A stretch of DNA of 64,000 nt from Rhizobium sp. NLR16a (GCF_017948245.1 NZ_CP072865.1:1575501-1639500), one strand, 5' to 3'. Counted from the stretch's first letter, positions 46,621 through 56,371 are shown. The notes: a model not told the origin generated them from the letters alone. Made by a program: numbers and translations.

Positions 46621-47747
46621 CAGTACACCACCACGCCGCGGATGCTTTCGCCCTTGTGCATCAAGTCGAAGCCCTTGTTGATGTCTTCGAGCGGCATCGT
46701 GTGGGTGATCATCGGATCGATCTGGATCTTGCCCTGCATGTACCAGTCGACGATCTTCGGCACGTCGGTGCGGCCGCGCGCGCCGCCGAAGGCGGTGCCC
46801 ATCCAGTTGCGGCCGGTCACCAGCTGGAATGGCCGCGTCGAGATTTCCTGGCCGGCGCCGGCAACGCCGATGATGACCGGTTTGCCCCAGCCGCGATGCG
46901 AAGCTTCCAGCGCCTGGCGCATCACCTTGGTATTGCCGGTGCAGTCGAAGGTGTAGTCGGCGCCGCCGATCAGGTCGCCGTTGCGCTTGGTCATGTTGAC
47001 CAGATGGGGAACGATGTCGTCGCCGACCTCCTTCGGATTGACGAAATGCGTCATGCCGAACTTCTCGCCCCAGGCCTTGCGATCCGGGTTGATATCGACG
47101 CCGATGATCATGTCGGCGCCGGCAAGCCGCAGCCCCTGCAGCACGTTGAGGCCGATGCCGCCGAGACCGAAGACGATCGCCGTCGATCCGATCTCGACCT
47201 TGGCGGTGTTGATGACGGCGCCGATGCCTGTGGTGACGCCGCAGCCGATGTAGCAGACCTTGTCGAAGGGCGCGTCGGGATTGATCTTGGCGAGCGCGAT
47301 CTCCGGCAGCACCGTGTAGTTGGCGAAGGTCGAGCAGCCCATATAGTGATGGATCTTGTCCTTGCCGATCGAGAAGCGGCTCGTGCCGTCCGGCATCACG
47401 CCCTGACCCTGGGTTGATCGAATCGAGGTGCAGAGATTGGTCTTGCGCGACGTGCAGGAATAACACTCGCGGCATTCCGGTGTATAAAGCGGGATGACGT
47501 GATCGCCCTTCTTCACCGAGGTCACACCCGGGCCGACATCGACGACGATGCCGGCGCCCTCATGGCCGAGGATGGCCGGAAACAGGCCTTCCGGATCGGC
47601 GCCCGACAGGGTGAAATCATCGGTGTGGCAGATGCCGGTCGCCTTGACTTCCACCAGCACTTCGCCGGCCTTCGGGCCGTCGAGTTGCACGGTCATCACT
47701 TCGAGCGGTTTTCCAGCCTGAACGGCAACGGCGGCGCGAACGTCCAT
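46620..47747 (-). CDS. frmA: S-(hydroxymethyl)glutathione dehydrogenase / class III alcohol dehydrogenase
   Basis: A 375-residue zinc-dependent class III ADH that oxidises the glutathione-formaldehyde adduct and can reduce S-nitrosoglutathione. The catalytic zinc ligands Cys ([14 protein letters not shown]) and His-Glu ([10 protein letters not shown]), the structural zinc Cys cluster in [17 protein letters not shown] and the [12 protein letters not shown] nucleotide-binding loop are visible. The ATG gives [14 protein letters not shown] after GGGAG. The gene precedes the GNAT gene in an apparent operon. Confidence 0.95.
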   Translation of the reverse strand: MDVRAAVAVQAGKPLEVMTVQLDGPKAGEVLVEVKATGICHTDDFTLSGADPEGLFPAILGHEGAGIVVDVGPGVTSVKKGDHVIPLYTPECRECYSCTSRKTNLCTSIRSTQGQGVMPDGTSRFSIGKDKIHHYMGCSTFANYTVLPEIALAKINPDAPFDKVCYIGCGVTTGIGAVINTAKVEIGSTAIVFGLGGIGLNVLQGLRLAGADMIIGVDINPDRKAWGEKFGMTHFVNPKEVGDDIVPHLVNMTKRNGDLIGGADYTFDCTGNTKVMRQALEASHRGWGKPVIIGVAGAGQEISTRPFQLVTGRNWMGTAFGGARGRTDVPKIVDWYMQGKIQIDPMITHTMPLEDINKGFDLMHKGESIRGVVVY

Positions 47748-47855
47748 CTTCCCAAATCTCCCTTGTAACATTATCAGACGAACCTTGGCATGTCAGGCAA
47801 GCCGGGCTCAAGAGAAAACGCCGACCGGCACTGCTGCCGCCCCTGCCGTGTTCCT

Positions 47856-49865
47856 TCAGGCGAATTCCATGATCACGGCATCGACGGCCAGGCTTTCACC
47901 GGGAGCGGCGTTGATCTTCGAAACGACAAGATCGCGTTCGGCGCGCAGGACGTTTTCCATCTTCATCGCCTCGACGATCGCAAGCGTTTCACCGGCCTTG
48001 ACCTCCTGGCCTTCGGCGACCGCTATAGACACGACGAGGCCGGGCATCGGGCAGAGCAGGAGCCTGGAGGTGTCGGGCGGCAGCTTCACCGGCATCAGCC
48101 TGTCGAGTTCCGCGTGGCGCGGCGAAAAGACTTTGGCGGTCACCGACAGTCCCTGCCAGTCGATGCGCACGCCGTTGAGGGCGGGACGGATTTGCGCGGC
48201 AATATCCTTGTCGCCGACCTTGCCGCTCCAGACCGGATCACCCGGTCTCCAATCGGTGACAATGCTCCGGCTTTCATCCTCGAATTCCATCTCCATATCG
48301 AAGGGAATGGTGACGAGGCCATCGAGCAGTCTGACAGCGACGTAGCTGCCTCCTGTTTTGACCACCCAATGCTCCGGCAGTGTGGCCGATGCGGCGCGCA
48401 GGCGATCGGCGAAACGGTCGCGGCGGTTCGCTTCGATAAGCGAGGCAGACAGCGCGATTGCGGCAAGCGTGGCTTCCTCCTGCCGGTCCGGCTTCATCGG
48501 CGCGAAACCGTCAGGATATTCCTCGGCAATAAAGCCGGTGGAAAGCCGGCCCTCGCGCCAGCGCGGATGTTTCATTAGCGCCGACAGGAAGGGAACATTG
48601 TGTTCGATGCCGTCGACGACAAAGCCGTCCAGCGCCTGGCCCATGGCCTCGATCGCTTCACTGCGCGTCGGCGCCCAGGTGCAGAGCTTGGCGATCATCG
48701 GATCGTAATACATCGAGATCTCGGCGCCCTCGAATACGCCGGTATCGTTGCGAACGACAATGTTGCCTGTCCTGCCTTCCGCTGGCGGGCGGTAGCGCGT
48801 CAGTCGGCCGATCGAAGGCAGAAAGTCGCGGTATGGATCTTCAGCATAGAGCCGGCTTTCGATCGCCCAGCCATCGAGCCTGACAGCCTCCTGGCCGAAG
48901 CCGAGCGGCTCTCCCGCCGCGATGCGGATCATCTGCTCGACGAGATCAATGCCGGTGACGAGTTCGGTCACGGGATGTTCGACCTGCAGGCGGGTGTTCA
49001 TTTCGAGGAAATAGAAATTGCGGTCGCGGTCGACGATGAATTCGACCGTGCCGGCGCTCTGGTAGTCGACGGCCTTCGCCAGCGCCACCGATTGTTCGCC
49101 CATGGCCTTGCGGGTCTTTTCGTCGAGGAAAGGCGAGGGTGCCTCTTCCGCGACTTTCTGGTTCCGCCGCTGGATCGAGCATTCCCGCTCGCCGAGATAG
49201 ACGACGTTGCCATGCGCATCCGCCAGCACCTGGATCTCGATATGGCGCGGCTCGACGATGAACTTCTCGATGAAAACGCGGTCGTCGCCGAAGGAACTCT
49301 TCGCCTCCGAGCGGGCGCGCTCGAAGCCGTCGCGCACCTCGGCTTCGTTCCAGGCAATGCGCATGCCCTTGCCGCCGCCACCGGCAGACGCCTTGATCAT
49401 GACCGGATAGCCGATCCCGCCAGCGATCGTTTCCGCATGCGCGGCGTTCTCGATGATGCCGAGATGGCCGGGCACGGTAGAGACGCCGGCCGCATTGGCG
49501 AACTTCTTCGATTCGATCTTGTCGCCCATCGCCATGATGGCCTTCGGCTTCGGGCCGATGAAGACGATGCCCTGCTTTTCCAACTCGGCGCAGAAAGAGG
49601 CGCGTTCGGACAGAAAGCCGTAACCCGGATGCACCGCTTCGGCGCCGGTCGCCTTGCAGGCGGCGGTGATCTTCTCGGCGACCAGATAGCTTTCCGACGC
49701 TGCGGCGGGGCCGATATGGATGGCCTCATCGGCCATTTCGACGTGCAGCGCGTCCCGATCCGCGTCCGAATAGACCGCAACGGTCGAAATGCCCATGCGG
49801 CGCGCGGTCTTGATCACGCGGCAGGCAATCTCGCCGCGATTCGCGATCAGGATTTTCTTGAACAT
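47856..49865 (-). CDS. pccA: Propionyl-CoA carboxylase alpha subunit (biotin carboxylase + BCCP)
   Basis: A 669-residue protein joining biotin carboxylase (residues 1-450, KILIANRGEIACRVIKTAR, ATP-grasp block GGGGKGMRI) to a C-terminal biotin carrier domain with the biotinylated Lys in EAMKMENVLRAE (about residue 635). It is the partner of pccB at 43.1 kb. Methylcrotonyl or acetyl-CoA carboxylase alpha subunits look similar, so the propionyl call rests on the pair and gene neighbourhood. The start ATG is set at MFKKILIANRG. The leader upstream forms a long hairpin. Confidence 0.9.
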   Translation of the reverse strand: MFKKILIANRGEIACRVIKTARRMGISTVAVYSDADRDALHVEMADEAIHIGPAAASESYLVAEKITAACKATGAEAVHPGYGFLSERASFCAELEKQGIVFIGPKPKAIMAMGDKIESKKFANAAGVSTVPGHLGIIENAAHAETIAGGIGYPVMIKASAGGGGKGMRIAWNEAEVRDGFERARSEAKSSFGDDRVFIEKFIVEPRHIEIQVLADAHGNVVYLGERECSIQRRNQKVAEEAPSPFLDEKTRKAMGEQSVALAKAVDYQSAGTVEFIVDRDRNFYFLEMNTRLQVEHPVTELVTGIDLVEQMIRIAAGEPLGFGQEAVRLDGWAIESRLYAEDPYRDFLPSIGRLTRYRPPAEGRTGNIVVRNDTGVFEGAEISMYYDPMIAKLCTWAPTRSEAIEAMGQALDGFVVDGIEHNVPFLSALMKHPRWREGRLSTGFIAEEYPDGFAPMKPDRQEEATLAAIALSASLIEANRRDRFADRLRAASATLPEHWVVKTGGSYVAVRLLDGLVTIPFDMEMEFEDESRSIVTDWRPGDPVWSGKVGDKDIAAQIRPALNGVRIDWQGLSVTAKVFSPRHAELDRLMPVKLPPDTSRLLLCPMPGLVVSIAVAEGQEVKAGETLAIVEAMKMENVLRAERDLVVSKINAAPGESLAVDAVIMEFA

Positions 49866-49883
49866 CGAGACTCCACCCAGAAA

Positions 49884-49921
49884 TGCGTTCCGGAGTTTTA
49901 CGCATAAAATACCGGAACGCA
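49884..49921 (-). repeat. Nested hairpin in the pccA leader
   Basis: A 38-base nested inverted repeat. The outer arms are TGCGTTCCGG / CCGGAACGCA, then a two-base mismatch, then the inner arms TTTTA / TAAAA around a CGCA loop. It ends 18 bases before the pccA ATG on the minus strand. A regulator operator, an RNA hairpin or an intergenic repeat are all possible. Confidence 0.55.
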
Positions 49922-49972
49922 CAATCGGCTTGGGGCCGGCACGCGGGAGATGTGGGGCTAAGCCGCCGAATG

Positions 49973-50677
49973 TCAGGCGACGACGGCTTCCGCAACGGAT
50001 TCCTCATCGACGATGCGCAGCCAGCGGCTGCGCCGCGGTTCCGGGCGATCGCGCAGCGTGACGGAGGCCATGATCCCAGCCCAGTGCGGATGGTTGGCGC
50101 CCGGCAGCGTTGCCTGCTCGATCTGATTGAGGACGCCATATTCAGCCGGCGACACGGCGATGACGCCGCCTGCGGCGATGCCTCTGAAGATGCGCATCGC
50201 AAAATCGACGTCCTGGCGCGTGATGTTCTTGCGGTCGACGGCGCGCGACAGATTATAGCCGCCGATGCCGTCGGTGATCGCCAGGCGAAGCTGGTCGAGG
50301 GCAAGCGCTCTCAATTCACCCGGGACATCGGTCGAAATCTCCATGACGTGGAGAATGAGCTCGAGCTCCAGCGCCGAGTTGACGACGCCGTCGGTCGCGA
50401 ACATGCGCGTGATCCAGGCAACGTTGATTTCATCAAGCGAGCCCTGCGGATAGGTGTAATGGACGATAAAACCGGCGATCTGCTCCACAAAGAAAGCGTT
50501 CCACTCGGCACATTTTTCGGGACAGGAATTGTTGAGCGCCAACATTGCAACGACATCCTGAGACGTCCGGATCCCCTCGGGGAAAGCATGTTTGCGCAGC
50601 AGCACGATATCTTCGGCCGTCAGCCGATGCTTACCGGCCACGACACAGGCCGGAAAAGCGAGACGGAATTCGCTCAT
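49973..50677 (-). CDS. Hypothetical protein, 234 residues
   Basis: A soluble-looking protein with no recognised domain. It is mostly helical, with a segment CPEKCAEWNAFFVEQIAGF that carries two Cys residues, and NQIEQATLPGANHPHWAG near the C-terminus. It may be an uncharacterised Rhizobiales family. It lies upstream of pccA on the same strand, 107 bases away, so cotranscription is uncertain. Confidence 0.7.
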   Translation of the reverse strand: MSEFRLAFPACVVAGKHRLTAEDIVLLRKHAFPEGIRTSQDVVAMLALNNSCPEKCAEWNAFFVEQIAGFIVHYTYPQGSLDEINVAWITRMFATDGVVNSALELELILHVMEISTDVPGELRALALDQLRLAITDGIGGYNLSRAVDRKNITRQDVDFAMRIFRGIAAGGVIAVSPAEYGVLNQIEQATLPGANHPHWAGIMASVTLRDRPEPRRSRWLRIVDEESVAEAVVA

Positions 50678-50774
50678 GTTTTAACTCCAGGCTTCATCAT
50701 GAAGCCGGAAACAGTTTTAGCGGTCGGGAATTGACGATCCCTCAAGAAGGGGAGTTAACCGCCTGCTGCGCCAA

Positions 50775-51695
50775 TCACGAAGATTTTAGCGATCGCGCCT
50801 GCAGCCGCTCTCGCCAGATGATGAAGAGGCCGGATGCGACGATGATGAAAATGCCGATCCATTTGGAGAAATTCGGGAAATCATTGAACAGCGCATAGCC
50901 GAGCACAGTGGCCGAGATGATCTCGAAATATTGGAACGGGGCAAGCAGCGACAGCGGTGCAAGCCGGAAAGCCCGCACCACCAACATATGCGCATATCCT
51001 GAGATCGAGCCGAGGGCGACAAGCAGCGCAAGGCCGAGGCCGGAGGAGGGCAGGGAAATGGCGAAGTCCCCATTACCGGCGCTGCTGCCGACGAGAAGGG
51101 CGGCCGCCATGAAGATCGTTCCGCCGATGCCGGCCATCGTCTGCATGGTGAGCGGTGAATCAGCCTCGCCGATCGCGCGATTGAGGAAAAGATAGAGCGA
51201 GAAGAGAAAGGCGCAGGCTACCGGCAGCAGCGCCTTCAGGCCGAAAATCTCGTAACTCGGCTGGATGACGATCATCGCGCCGCCGAAACCGACGACGATT
51301 GCCATCCAGCGCCGCCAGCCGACCTTCTCTCCGAGAAACAGGGCCGACATGGCGGTCAGCATGAAGGGCTCGACGAAATAGATGGCGAAGACGTCGGCAA
51401 GCGGCATGTATTTGACGGCGACGAAGAACAGCAGGCTCGCAGCCCCGTGCAGTACGCCGCGCAGCAAATTCATCCACGGCCGCTTGGCGGAAAGCGCCTC
51501 GCGTCCAAAAATGGCAAAGAGAATCGGCAGGGTGCAGGCGATCTGGAAGAAGAAGCGGTAGAAGGTGACCTGAGCCGGCGACATCGATTCGAAGGTCGCC
51601 ATGTATTTGGCGATGGCATCCATGACCGGCAGGATGAACATGGCGCCGGACATGATGGCCATGCCCTGCAGGGAATTTTCAGGGGGCTTTGACAT
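50775..51695 (-). CDS. DMT superfamily transporter (EamA-type)
   Basis: A 306-residue inner-membrane protein with ten predicted helices in two EamA repeats. The charged FMLTAMSALFLGEKVGWRRW block at the end of the first repeat is typical. It probably exports or imports a small metabolite that cannot be identified by sequence. It starts with MSKPPENSLQGM. Confidence 0.87.
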   Translation of the reverse strand: MSKPPENSLQGMAIMSGAMFILPVMDAIAKYMATFESMSPAQVTFYRFFFQIACTLPILFAIFGREALSAKRPWMNLLRGVLHGAASLLFFVAVKYMPLADVFAIYFVEPFMLTAMSALFLGEKVGWRRWMAIVVGFGGAMIVIQPSYEIFGLKALLPVACAFLFSLYLFLNRAIGEADSPLTMQTMAGIGGTIFMAAALLVGSSAGNGDFAISLPSSGLGLALLVALGSISGYAHMLVVRAFRLAPLSLLAPFQYFEIISATVLGYALFNDFPNFSKWIGIFIIVASGLFIIWRERLQARSLKSS

Positions 51696-51775
51696 GGCTG
51701 CCGATTCTTGTGGGAACAGCGCCCATCAATCACGGGAAAGCCGGACAAATCAAGCCCGTGAAACCGCTCAAGCGG

Positions 51776-52489
51776 TCAGAGATCATTCGCCGTTTCACCA
51801 AAAACCGTCTCGAAAGCGGCCCGCAGCCGGATGTCGACATCCGCCATCATGACGGGAAGGCCGAGATCGACGAGGCTGGTGACGCCATAGGCCGATATCC
51901 CGCAGGGCACGATGCCGCTGAAATGATCAAGATCGGGATCGACGTTGAGCGACAGGCCGTGGAAGGTCACCCATTTGCGCAGCCGGATGCCGAGGGCGGC
52001 AATCTTGTCTTCAGCCATCGTGCCGTCCGGCAGCAACGGCTTTTCCGGGCGGCGGACCCAGACGCCGACACGATCCTCGCGCCGCTCGCCGCGCACGTTC
52101 ATCATGCCGAGCGTGAGGATGACGACCTCCTCGAGAGCGGCGACGAAGGCGCGCACGTCCTGGCGCCTGCGCTTCAGGTCGAGCATGACGTAGGCGACGC
52201 GCTGACCGGGTCCGTGATAGGTATATTCACCGCCGCGTCCCGTCGCAAAGACCGGAAAGCGGTCCGGCTGGACGAGGTCGCCCGCATTGGCGCTGGTGCC
52301 GGCGGTATAGAGCGGTGGATGCTCGACGAGCCAGACAAGCTCGTCGCCGCCTTCTCCGATCGCCGCCACCTCGCGCTCCATCGTCGCCACCGCCGCCTCA
52401 TAGGCAACGAGTTCATCGGCGATGCGCCAGCGCACCGGCCGGGTGCCGAGTTTCGGGAGCATGGAGAATTCGAGATCGGTGCGAAGCAT
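51776..52489 (-). CDS. lipB: Lipoyl(octanoyl) transferase
   Basis: A 237-residue LipB, which moves octanoyl from ACP to the lipoyl domains of target proteins such as GcvH. The [18 protein letters not shown] block, [20 protein letters not shown] and the catalytic Cys in [17 protein letters not shown] (about residue 195) are present, with the conserved Lys in the [14 protein letters not shown] region. I prefer the second ATG, six bases past an AAGGA. The first ATG has no spacing from it. Confidence 0.93.
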   Translation of the reverse strand: MLRTDLEFSMLPKLGTRPVRWRIADELVAYEAAVATMEREVAAIGEGGDELVWLVEHPPLYTAGTSANAGDLVQPDRFPVFATGRGGEYTYHGPGQRVAYVMLDLKRRRQDVRAFVAALEEVVILTLGMMNVRGERREDRVGVWVRRPEKPLLPDGTMAEDKIAALGIRLRKWVTFHGLSLNVDPDLDHFSGIVPCGISAYGVTSLVDLGLPVMMADVDIRLRAAFETVFGETANDL

Positions 52490-52677
52490 GGCCATTCCTT
52501 GCCGCCTGTCCCAAATGCCTGACGAAATAGGGGCGGCAGGAGACCTATATGGACCCGTTTTCCGGCCAATTCAAATGCCGTGAAAGGTTTTTAAAAAAAC
52601 TGTCATATCGCCCTTGTGCACCCCAAATGCTTTTGCTACATGCTGCCCCGCCGACGCAAATCGGCATCTACCACGAT

Positions 52678-52762
52678 GCGGTCGTGGCGGAATTGGTAGA
52701 CGCGCAGCGTTGAGGTCGCTGTGGGGCAACCCGTGGAAGTTCGAGTCTTCTCGACCGCACCA
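52678..52762 (+). tRNA. tRNA-Leu (anticodon GAG)
   Basis: An 85-base tRNA with acceptor arms GCGGTCG / CGACCGC, an anticodon stem CAGCG / CGCTG with loop TTGAGGT (anticodon GAG at 52712-52714), a long variable arm, and the CCA encoded at its 3' end. It decodes CUC and CUU. Confidence 0.96.
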
Positions 52763-52768
52763 GATTAT

Positions 52769-52810
52769 TAAAAAACCCTCGTGACCATTTGGTTCCACGA
52801 GGTTTTTTTA
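52769..52810 (+). terminator. Terminator after tRNA-Leu
   Basis: A stem formed by AAAAAACC-CTCGTG and CACGAGG-TTTTTT around a 14-base loop, starting 7 bases after the tRNA. It has T and A runs and probably acts in both directions. Confidence 0.9.
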
Positions 52811-52946
52811 TGTCTTGATTTTCCCAGATATACGCGAGAGTGCCGCGACGCAGGAAATCAGCGCGTCCCCGGCCACGGCACCGGACAGCTGAACAGAAAA
52901 AAGGGCCGACTGCGGCCCTTTCGTCCCGATCGTCTGTTGTGGCCGA

Positions 52947-53315
52947 TCAATGCGTTGCGCGGCAGGCTTCGGTGCGCGAGGCGCCGCTGTCGGCACCTTT
53001 GGTATGGGAGCCGCTCGGGCCGATCATGCTGTGGCACGGGGGCAGGGTCTTGATGCTTGCGGTCGCGGTCTTGTCGATCGCCGGGTTCGTCATGGCAACC
53101 GGGGCGAAGCCGTCGCTGTCATTGGTGTAGTCGCTGGAATAGGCCGGAGCCTTGTGGTTGTTGCCATAGTGCACGGGGGCAGGCTGCGCCATCTTTGAGG
53201 GCGCAAAGCCATCGCTGTCGTTGGTATAATCATCGGAATAAGTCGGCTGAGCGAAGGCAGCGCCGGCAAGGCTGACGGCAAACAGGGACGCGGCGAGGGC
53301 AAATCTGATGCGCAT
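52947..53315 (-). CDS. Small exported protein with repeated YTNDSDGFAP motif
   Basis: A 122-residue predicted secreted protein with a clear signal peptide (ASLFAVSLAGAAFAQ). The mature part has two copies of the motif YS(D/S)DYTNDSDGFAP (about residues 27-38 and 58-69), rich in Asp and Ser, and ends with a Cys-containing tail. I do not recognise the family. The Asp-rich repeats could bind cations, which is only a guess. Confidence 0.65.
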   Translation of the reverse strand: MRIRFALAASLFAVSLAGAAFAQPTYSDDYTNDSDGFAPSKMAQPAPVHYGNNHKAPAYSSDYTNDSDGFAPVAMTNPAIDKTATASIKTLPPCHSMIGPSGSHTKGADSGASRTEACRATH

Positions 53316-53618
53316 GGTACTTCTCCTCAATCTGTTGTTGCATTCAACAACATAAACCATCCCCGGCAGCTAAGATTTCGCGCGCCAATTGCGGCAATAT
53401 TGTGAACGGAAGTTGGCCGATTCACTGCCTTTTCTTCAAATGAAATCACGGTGTTGTCAATGACCGTGACGCTTCCGTTACGGCAGCCACCGGACCAAAT
53501 GGACGGCAGACTGCCTGCTCATGCTGCAATCGCAAATTGTTAACTTTTGGTAATGTGAGGTAAGACCGGACGGGAGGCGACGCCGCCTCCGTTCAATGAT
53601 AACCATGGGCGTCACAGA
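53316..53618. other. 303-base intergenic region
   Basis: No gene was found here. It carries the leader of the small exported protein on the minus strand, with a T-rich segment near 53440-53560. The downstream end of the BON-domain gene lies on its right side. No recognisable structured RNA was seen. Confidence 0.4.
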
Positions 53619-54131
53619 TCAGTCCTCGTTCGGGATATGCGCGTCAACCCCGGTCAGCTGCAGCTTATTGCGAACATGGTGGACGCCGTCGACCGAAAGC
53701 GCGCCGAGCTCGACCTTGCGCGCAATGCCGATCGTCTCGACCGAGCCTTCGAGAGTGATGACGTGACCGTCCGCATGAACCTCGATACTGTTGATATCGA
53801 CCTCGGGAATGTTTTCGAGAGCGTCGTTCACCCGCGCCTCGAGCTCGTCGCTTTCATCGCGATCGATCATACCGGCGCGCAATGAATCCTTCAGGCGGTT
53901 CTCGTTGCCGTCTCGGTCTGTGCCATCGACTCGGAACCCTGTGTTGGGATCGCTGTCGAAATTTGCCGAAGTCTCGCCATAGGGACGGTTTGCCGGGTCG
54001 CTGGCAGCGGTGCCATCGGCATAAGGCCAGCCATCATCGAGATTGCGTTCCTCGAGGTCGCGATAATCTTCTTCACGGGAAAGCTCGGGGGCCTCGCGTG
54101 AAATCGGGGTCTTGTCACCGATCCTTGCCAT
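53619..54131 (-). CDS. BON-domain protein
   Basis: A 170-residue protein. The first 100 residues are acidic and low in hydrophobics (PELSREEDYRDLEERNLDD). The C-terminal half is a BON domain (IPEVDINSIEVHADGHVITL, then VDGVHHVRNKLQLTG), which usually binds phospholipid or membrane and appears in envelope stress proteins. No signal peptide is visible, so it may be cytosolic. AGGAG precedes the ATG. Confidence 0.85.
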   Translation of the reverse strand: MARIGDKTPISREAPELSREEDYRDLEERNLDDGWPYADGTAASDPANRPYGETSANFDSDPNTGFRVDGTDRDGNENRLKDSLRAGMIDRDESDELEARVNDALENIPEVDINSIEVHADGHVITLEGSVETIGIARKVELGALSVDGVHHVRNKLQLTGVDAHIPNED

Positions 54132-54201
54132 TATAGTCGCTCCTAGTTTCTCTCGTGACAACGCCGACAGGGGCGAATGGTTCGGTGTCGCGGGCGATTT
54201 G

Positions 54202-54696
54202 TCAGCGTTGGGTTTTCTCCCATTTTTTGACGAGGCGTTCGCGTTTCAGCCGCGAAAGCCGCTGCAGCCAGAAGATACCGTCGAGCTGGTCCACCTCGTG
54301 CTGGACGCAGATGGCGAGGAAACCTTCGGCGGTCTCCTCGTGCACGACGCCGCCGGCATCCTGATAACGAAAGCGGATCGCCCGTGGGCGTGTGAGCTCT
54401 TCGGTCGCGCCGGGCATGGAGACGCTACCCTCGGCATGGTTCATCGTCTCCTGCGACCTCCAGGTAATCTGCGGATTGACGTAGAGGCGCGCACTGTCGG
54501 CCCGGTCGAGCTCCAGCACCGTCACACGGAGGAAGACGCCGACATGGGCGGCGGTGATGCCGACGCCGGGGGCTGCGCGCATCGTCGCCAGCAGGTCGTC
54601 GGCGAGCGCTGCCAGCGACGTATCGAAGACCGTCACCGGTTCGCAGACGGTCTTCAGGCCCGGATGCGGATAGCGCAGGATCGGACGGATGGGCAT
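54202..54696 (-). CDS. Peptide deformylase-like protein with altered metal site
   Basis: A 164-residue protein with the PDF fold motifs. Motif I reads GVGITAAH (normally GxGLAAxQ). Motif II reads EGSVS where active enzymes have EGCLS. Motif III reads QHEVDQLDG where active enzymes have QHExDHLxG. Thus the metal-binding Cys is Ser, and the second His ligand is Gln. Canonical deformylases need both. It is therefore probably inactive on formyl-Met or has another role. Another def gene must exist in the genome. Confidence 0.85.
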   Translation of the reverse strand: MPIRPILRYPHPGLKTVCEPVTVFDTSLAALADDLLATMRAAPGVGITAAHVGVFLRVTVLELDRADSARLYVNPQITWRSQETMNHAEGSVSMPGATEELTRPRAIRFRYQDAGGVVHEETAEGFLAICVQHEVDQLDGIFWLQRLSRLKRERLVKKWEKTQR

Positions 54697-54937
54697 GAGG
54701 CAGGCTCCCCTCTGTTTGAGCGGCGGGGAAACTATCGCCGGCCGCAGACATTGTCATCACGAAGCACGGTTGGCGCTTTACGACAAGGATGCTTTGAGCT
54801 AGCAGGGGCCAAGAATTCCGGCTGCGGGCGCTTCGCGCGGGATTCGCTTATCCGCTTGTTGACAATGTGTTTTCGGCCGACATTTGCGAATGCGATGCGG
54901 TAATCGTTGAAATTCGAACCAGGTGCGAGGGCGGCAG

Positions 54938-56350
54938 ATGACCACGACCGATGGGGAAGACCGCATCCGCCGGCGCGATGACGAGGAAGCGGATATCTAC
55001 GACGAGGACGGCAATGTCCGCGGCGATTTCCTGGCGCTCGTTGGTGCGGCGATCGCCGATCGTGATACGCTGTTCCTGCGTGGGAATGTCGCCCGCCTGC
55101 ATGAATCCGAAATAGGCGACCTGCTCGAATCCATCCAGCCGGATCAGCGCCTGGCGCTTGTGCGCCTGCTCGGCGAAGATTTCGACATGACGGCGCTGAC
55201 CGAGGTCGACGAGGCGATCCGCCGCGAGATCGTCGACCAAATGCCGAACGAACAGATCGCAGCGGCGATCGGCGAGCTCGATTCGGATGACGCCGTTTAC
55301 ATTCTCGAAGACCTCGACAAGGAGGACCGGGAAGAAATCCTCGCCCAGATGCCGTTTACCGAGCGGGTGCGGCTGCGCCGGGCGCTCGACTATCCCGAAA
55401 GCTCGGCCGGCCGCCGCATGCAGACCGAGTTCGTCGCCGTACCGCCATTCTGGACGGTAGGGCAGACGATCGACTACATGCGCGACGAGGAGGATCTGCC
55501 CTATTCCTTCTCGCAGATCTTCGTCATCGATCCGACCTTCAAGCTGCTCGGCGCCGTCGATCTCGACCAGATCCTGCGCACCAAGCGGCAGACGAAAATC
55601 GAGCAGATCATGCGGGAGACCAACCATCCGGTTCCCGCCGAGATGGATCAGGAGGAGGCCGCCCAGCTCTTCGAACAATATGACCTGCTCTCGGCTGCCG
55701 TCGTCGACGAGAACGGCCGGCTAGTCGGCGTGCTGACGATCGACGACGTCGTCGACGTCATCCACGAAGAGGCGGACGAGGACATCAAGCGCCTCGGCGG
55801 CGTCGGCGATGAAGAACTGTCGGACAACGTGATCTCGACGGCGCGATCGCGTTTCCTTTGGCTTCTGATCAATCTCGGCACGGCGATGCTGTCGGCGAGC
55901 GTCATCGGCCTGTTCGACGCCTCGATCGAGAAAATGATCGCGCTGGCGGTGCTGATGCCGATCGTCGCCTCGATGGGCGGCAATGCCGGCACGCAGACGA
56001 TGACGGTGACCGTGCGTGCGCTCGCCACCCGCGATCTCGACATCTACAATGCCGGCCGCATCATCCGCAGGGAGGCCGGCGTCGGCATTCTCAACGGCGC
56101 CGTCTTTGCGACGATCATGGGCGCGATCGCCGGTATCTGGTTTCACGACTATCAGCTCGGCGGGGTGATCGCGGCGGCGATGATCATCAATCTGATGGCG
56201 GCCGCGCTTGCCGGCATCCTGCTGCCGCTGCTGCTCGACAAGGTGGGAGCGGACCCGGCGATTGCCTCGTCGGTGTTCGTGACGACGGTGACCGACTGTA
56301 CCGGCTTCTTCGCTTTTCTCGGCATCGCCACCTGGTGGTTCGGCATCTGA
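54938..56350 (+). CDS. mgtE: Magnesium transporter MgtE
   Basis: A 470-residue Mg2+ channel/transporter. The N-terminal MgtE domain (residues 40-150, acidic) is followed by two CBS domains (about 155-275) and five transmembrane helices from about 310. MGGNAGTQTMTVTVRALATRD is the ion-pore block. The acidic N-terminal and CBS parts act as the Mg2+ sensor. No Mg riboswitch was seen in the upstream gap. The ATG has GAGG upstream. Confidence 0.95.
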   Translation: MTTTDGEDRIRRRDDEEADIYDEDGNVRGDFLALVGAAIADRDTLFLRGNVARLHESEIGDLLESIQPDQRLALVRLLGEDFDMTALTEVDEAIRREIVDQMPNEQIAAAIGELDSDDAVYILEDLDKEDREEILAQMPFTERVRLRRALDYPESSAGRRMQTEFVAVPPFWTVGQTIDYMRDEEDLPYSFSQIFVIDPTFKLLGAVDLDQILRTKRQTKIEQIMRETNHPVPAEMDQEEAAQLFEQYDLLSAAVVDENGRLVGVLTIDDVVDVIHEEADEDIKRLGGVGDEELSDNVISTARSRFLWLLINLGTAMLSASVIGLFDASIEKMIALAVLMPIVASMGGNAGTQTMTVTVRALATRDLDIYNAGRIIRREAGVGILNGAVFATIMGAIAGIWFHDYQLGGVIAAAMIINLMAAALAGILLPLLLDKVGADPAIASSVFVTTVTDCTGFFAFLGIATWWFGI

Positions 56351-56371
56351 CGGGCGCCGAAATTGACTATT

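Noticed and set aside
46147..47475. 442-residue frame covering the GNAT and frmA genes
   Set aside because: The N-terminal 285 residues are an out-of-frame reading of frmA. Only the last 157 residues are the real acetyltransferase.
54697..54937. Possible Mg riboswitch before mgtE
   Set aside because: No ykoK/M-box consensus was seen. The region only shows a weak promoter-like TTGACA.
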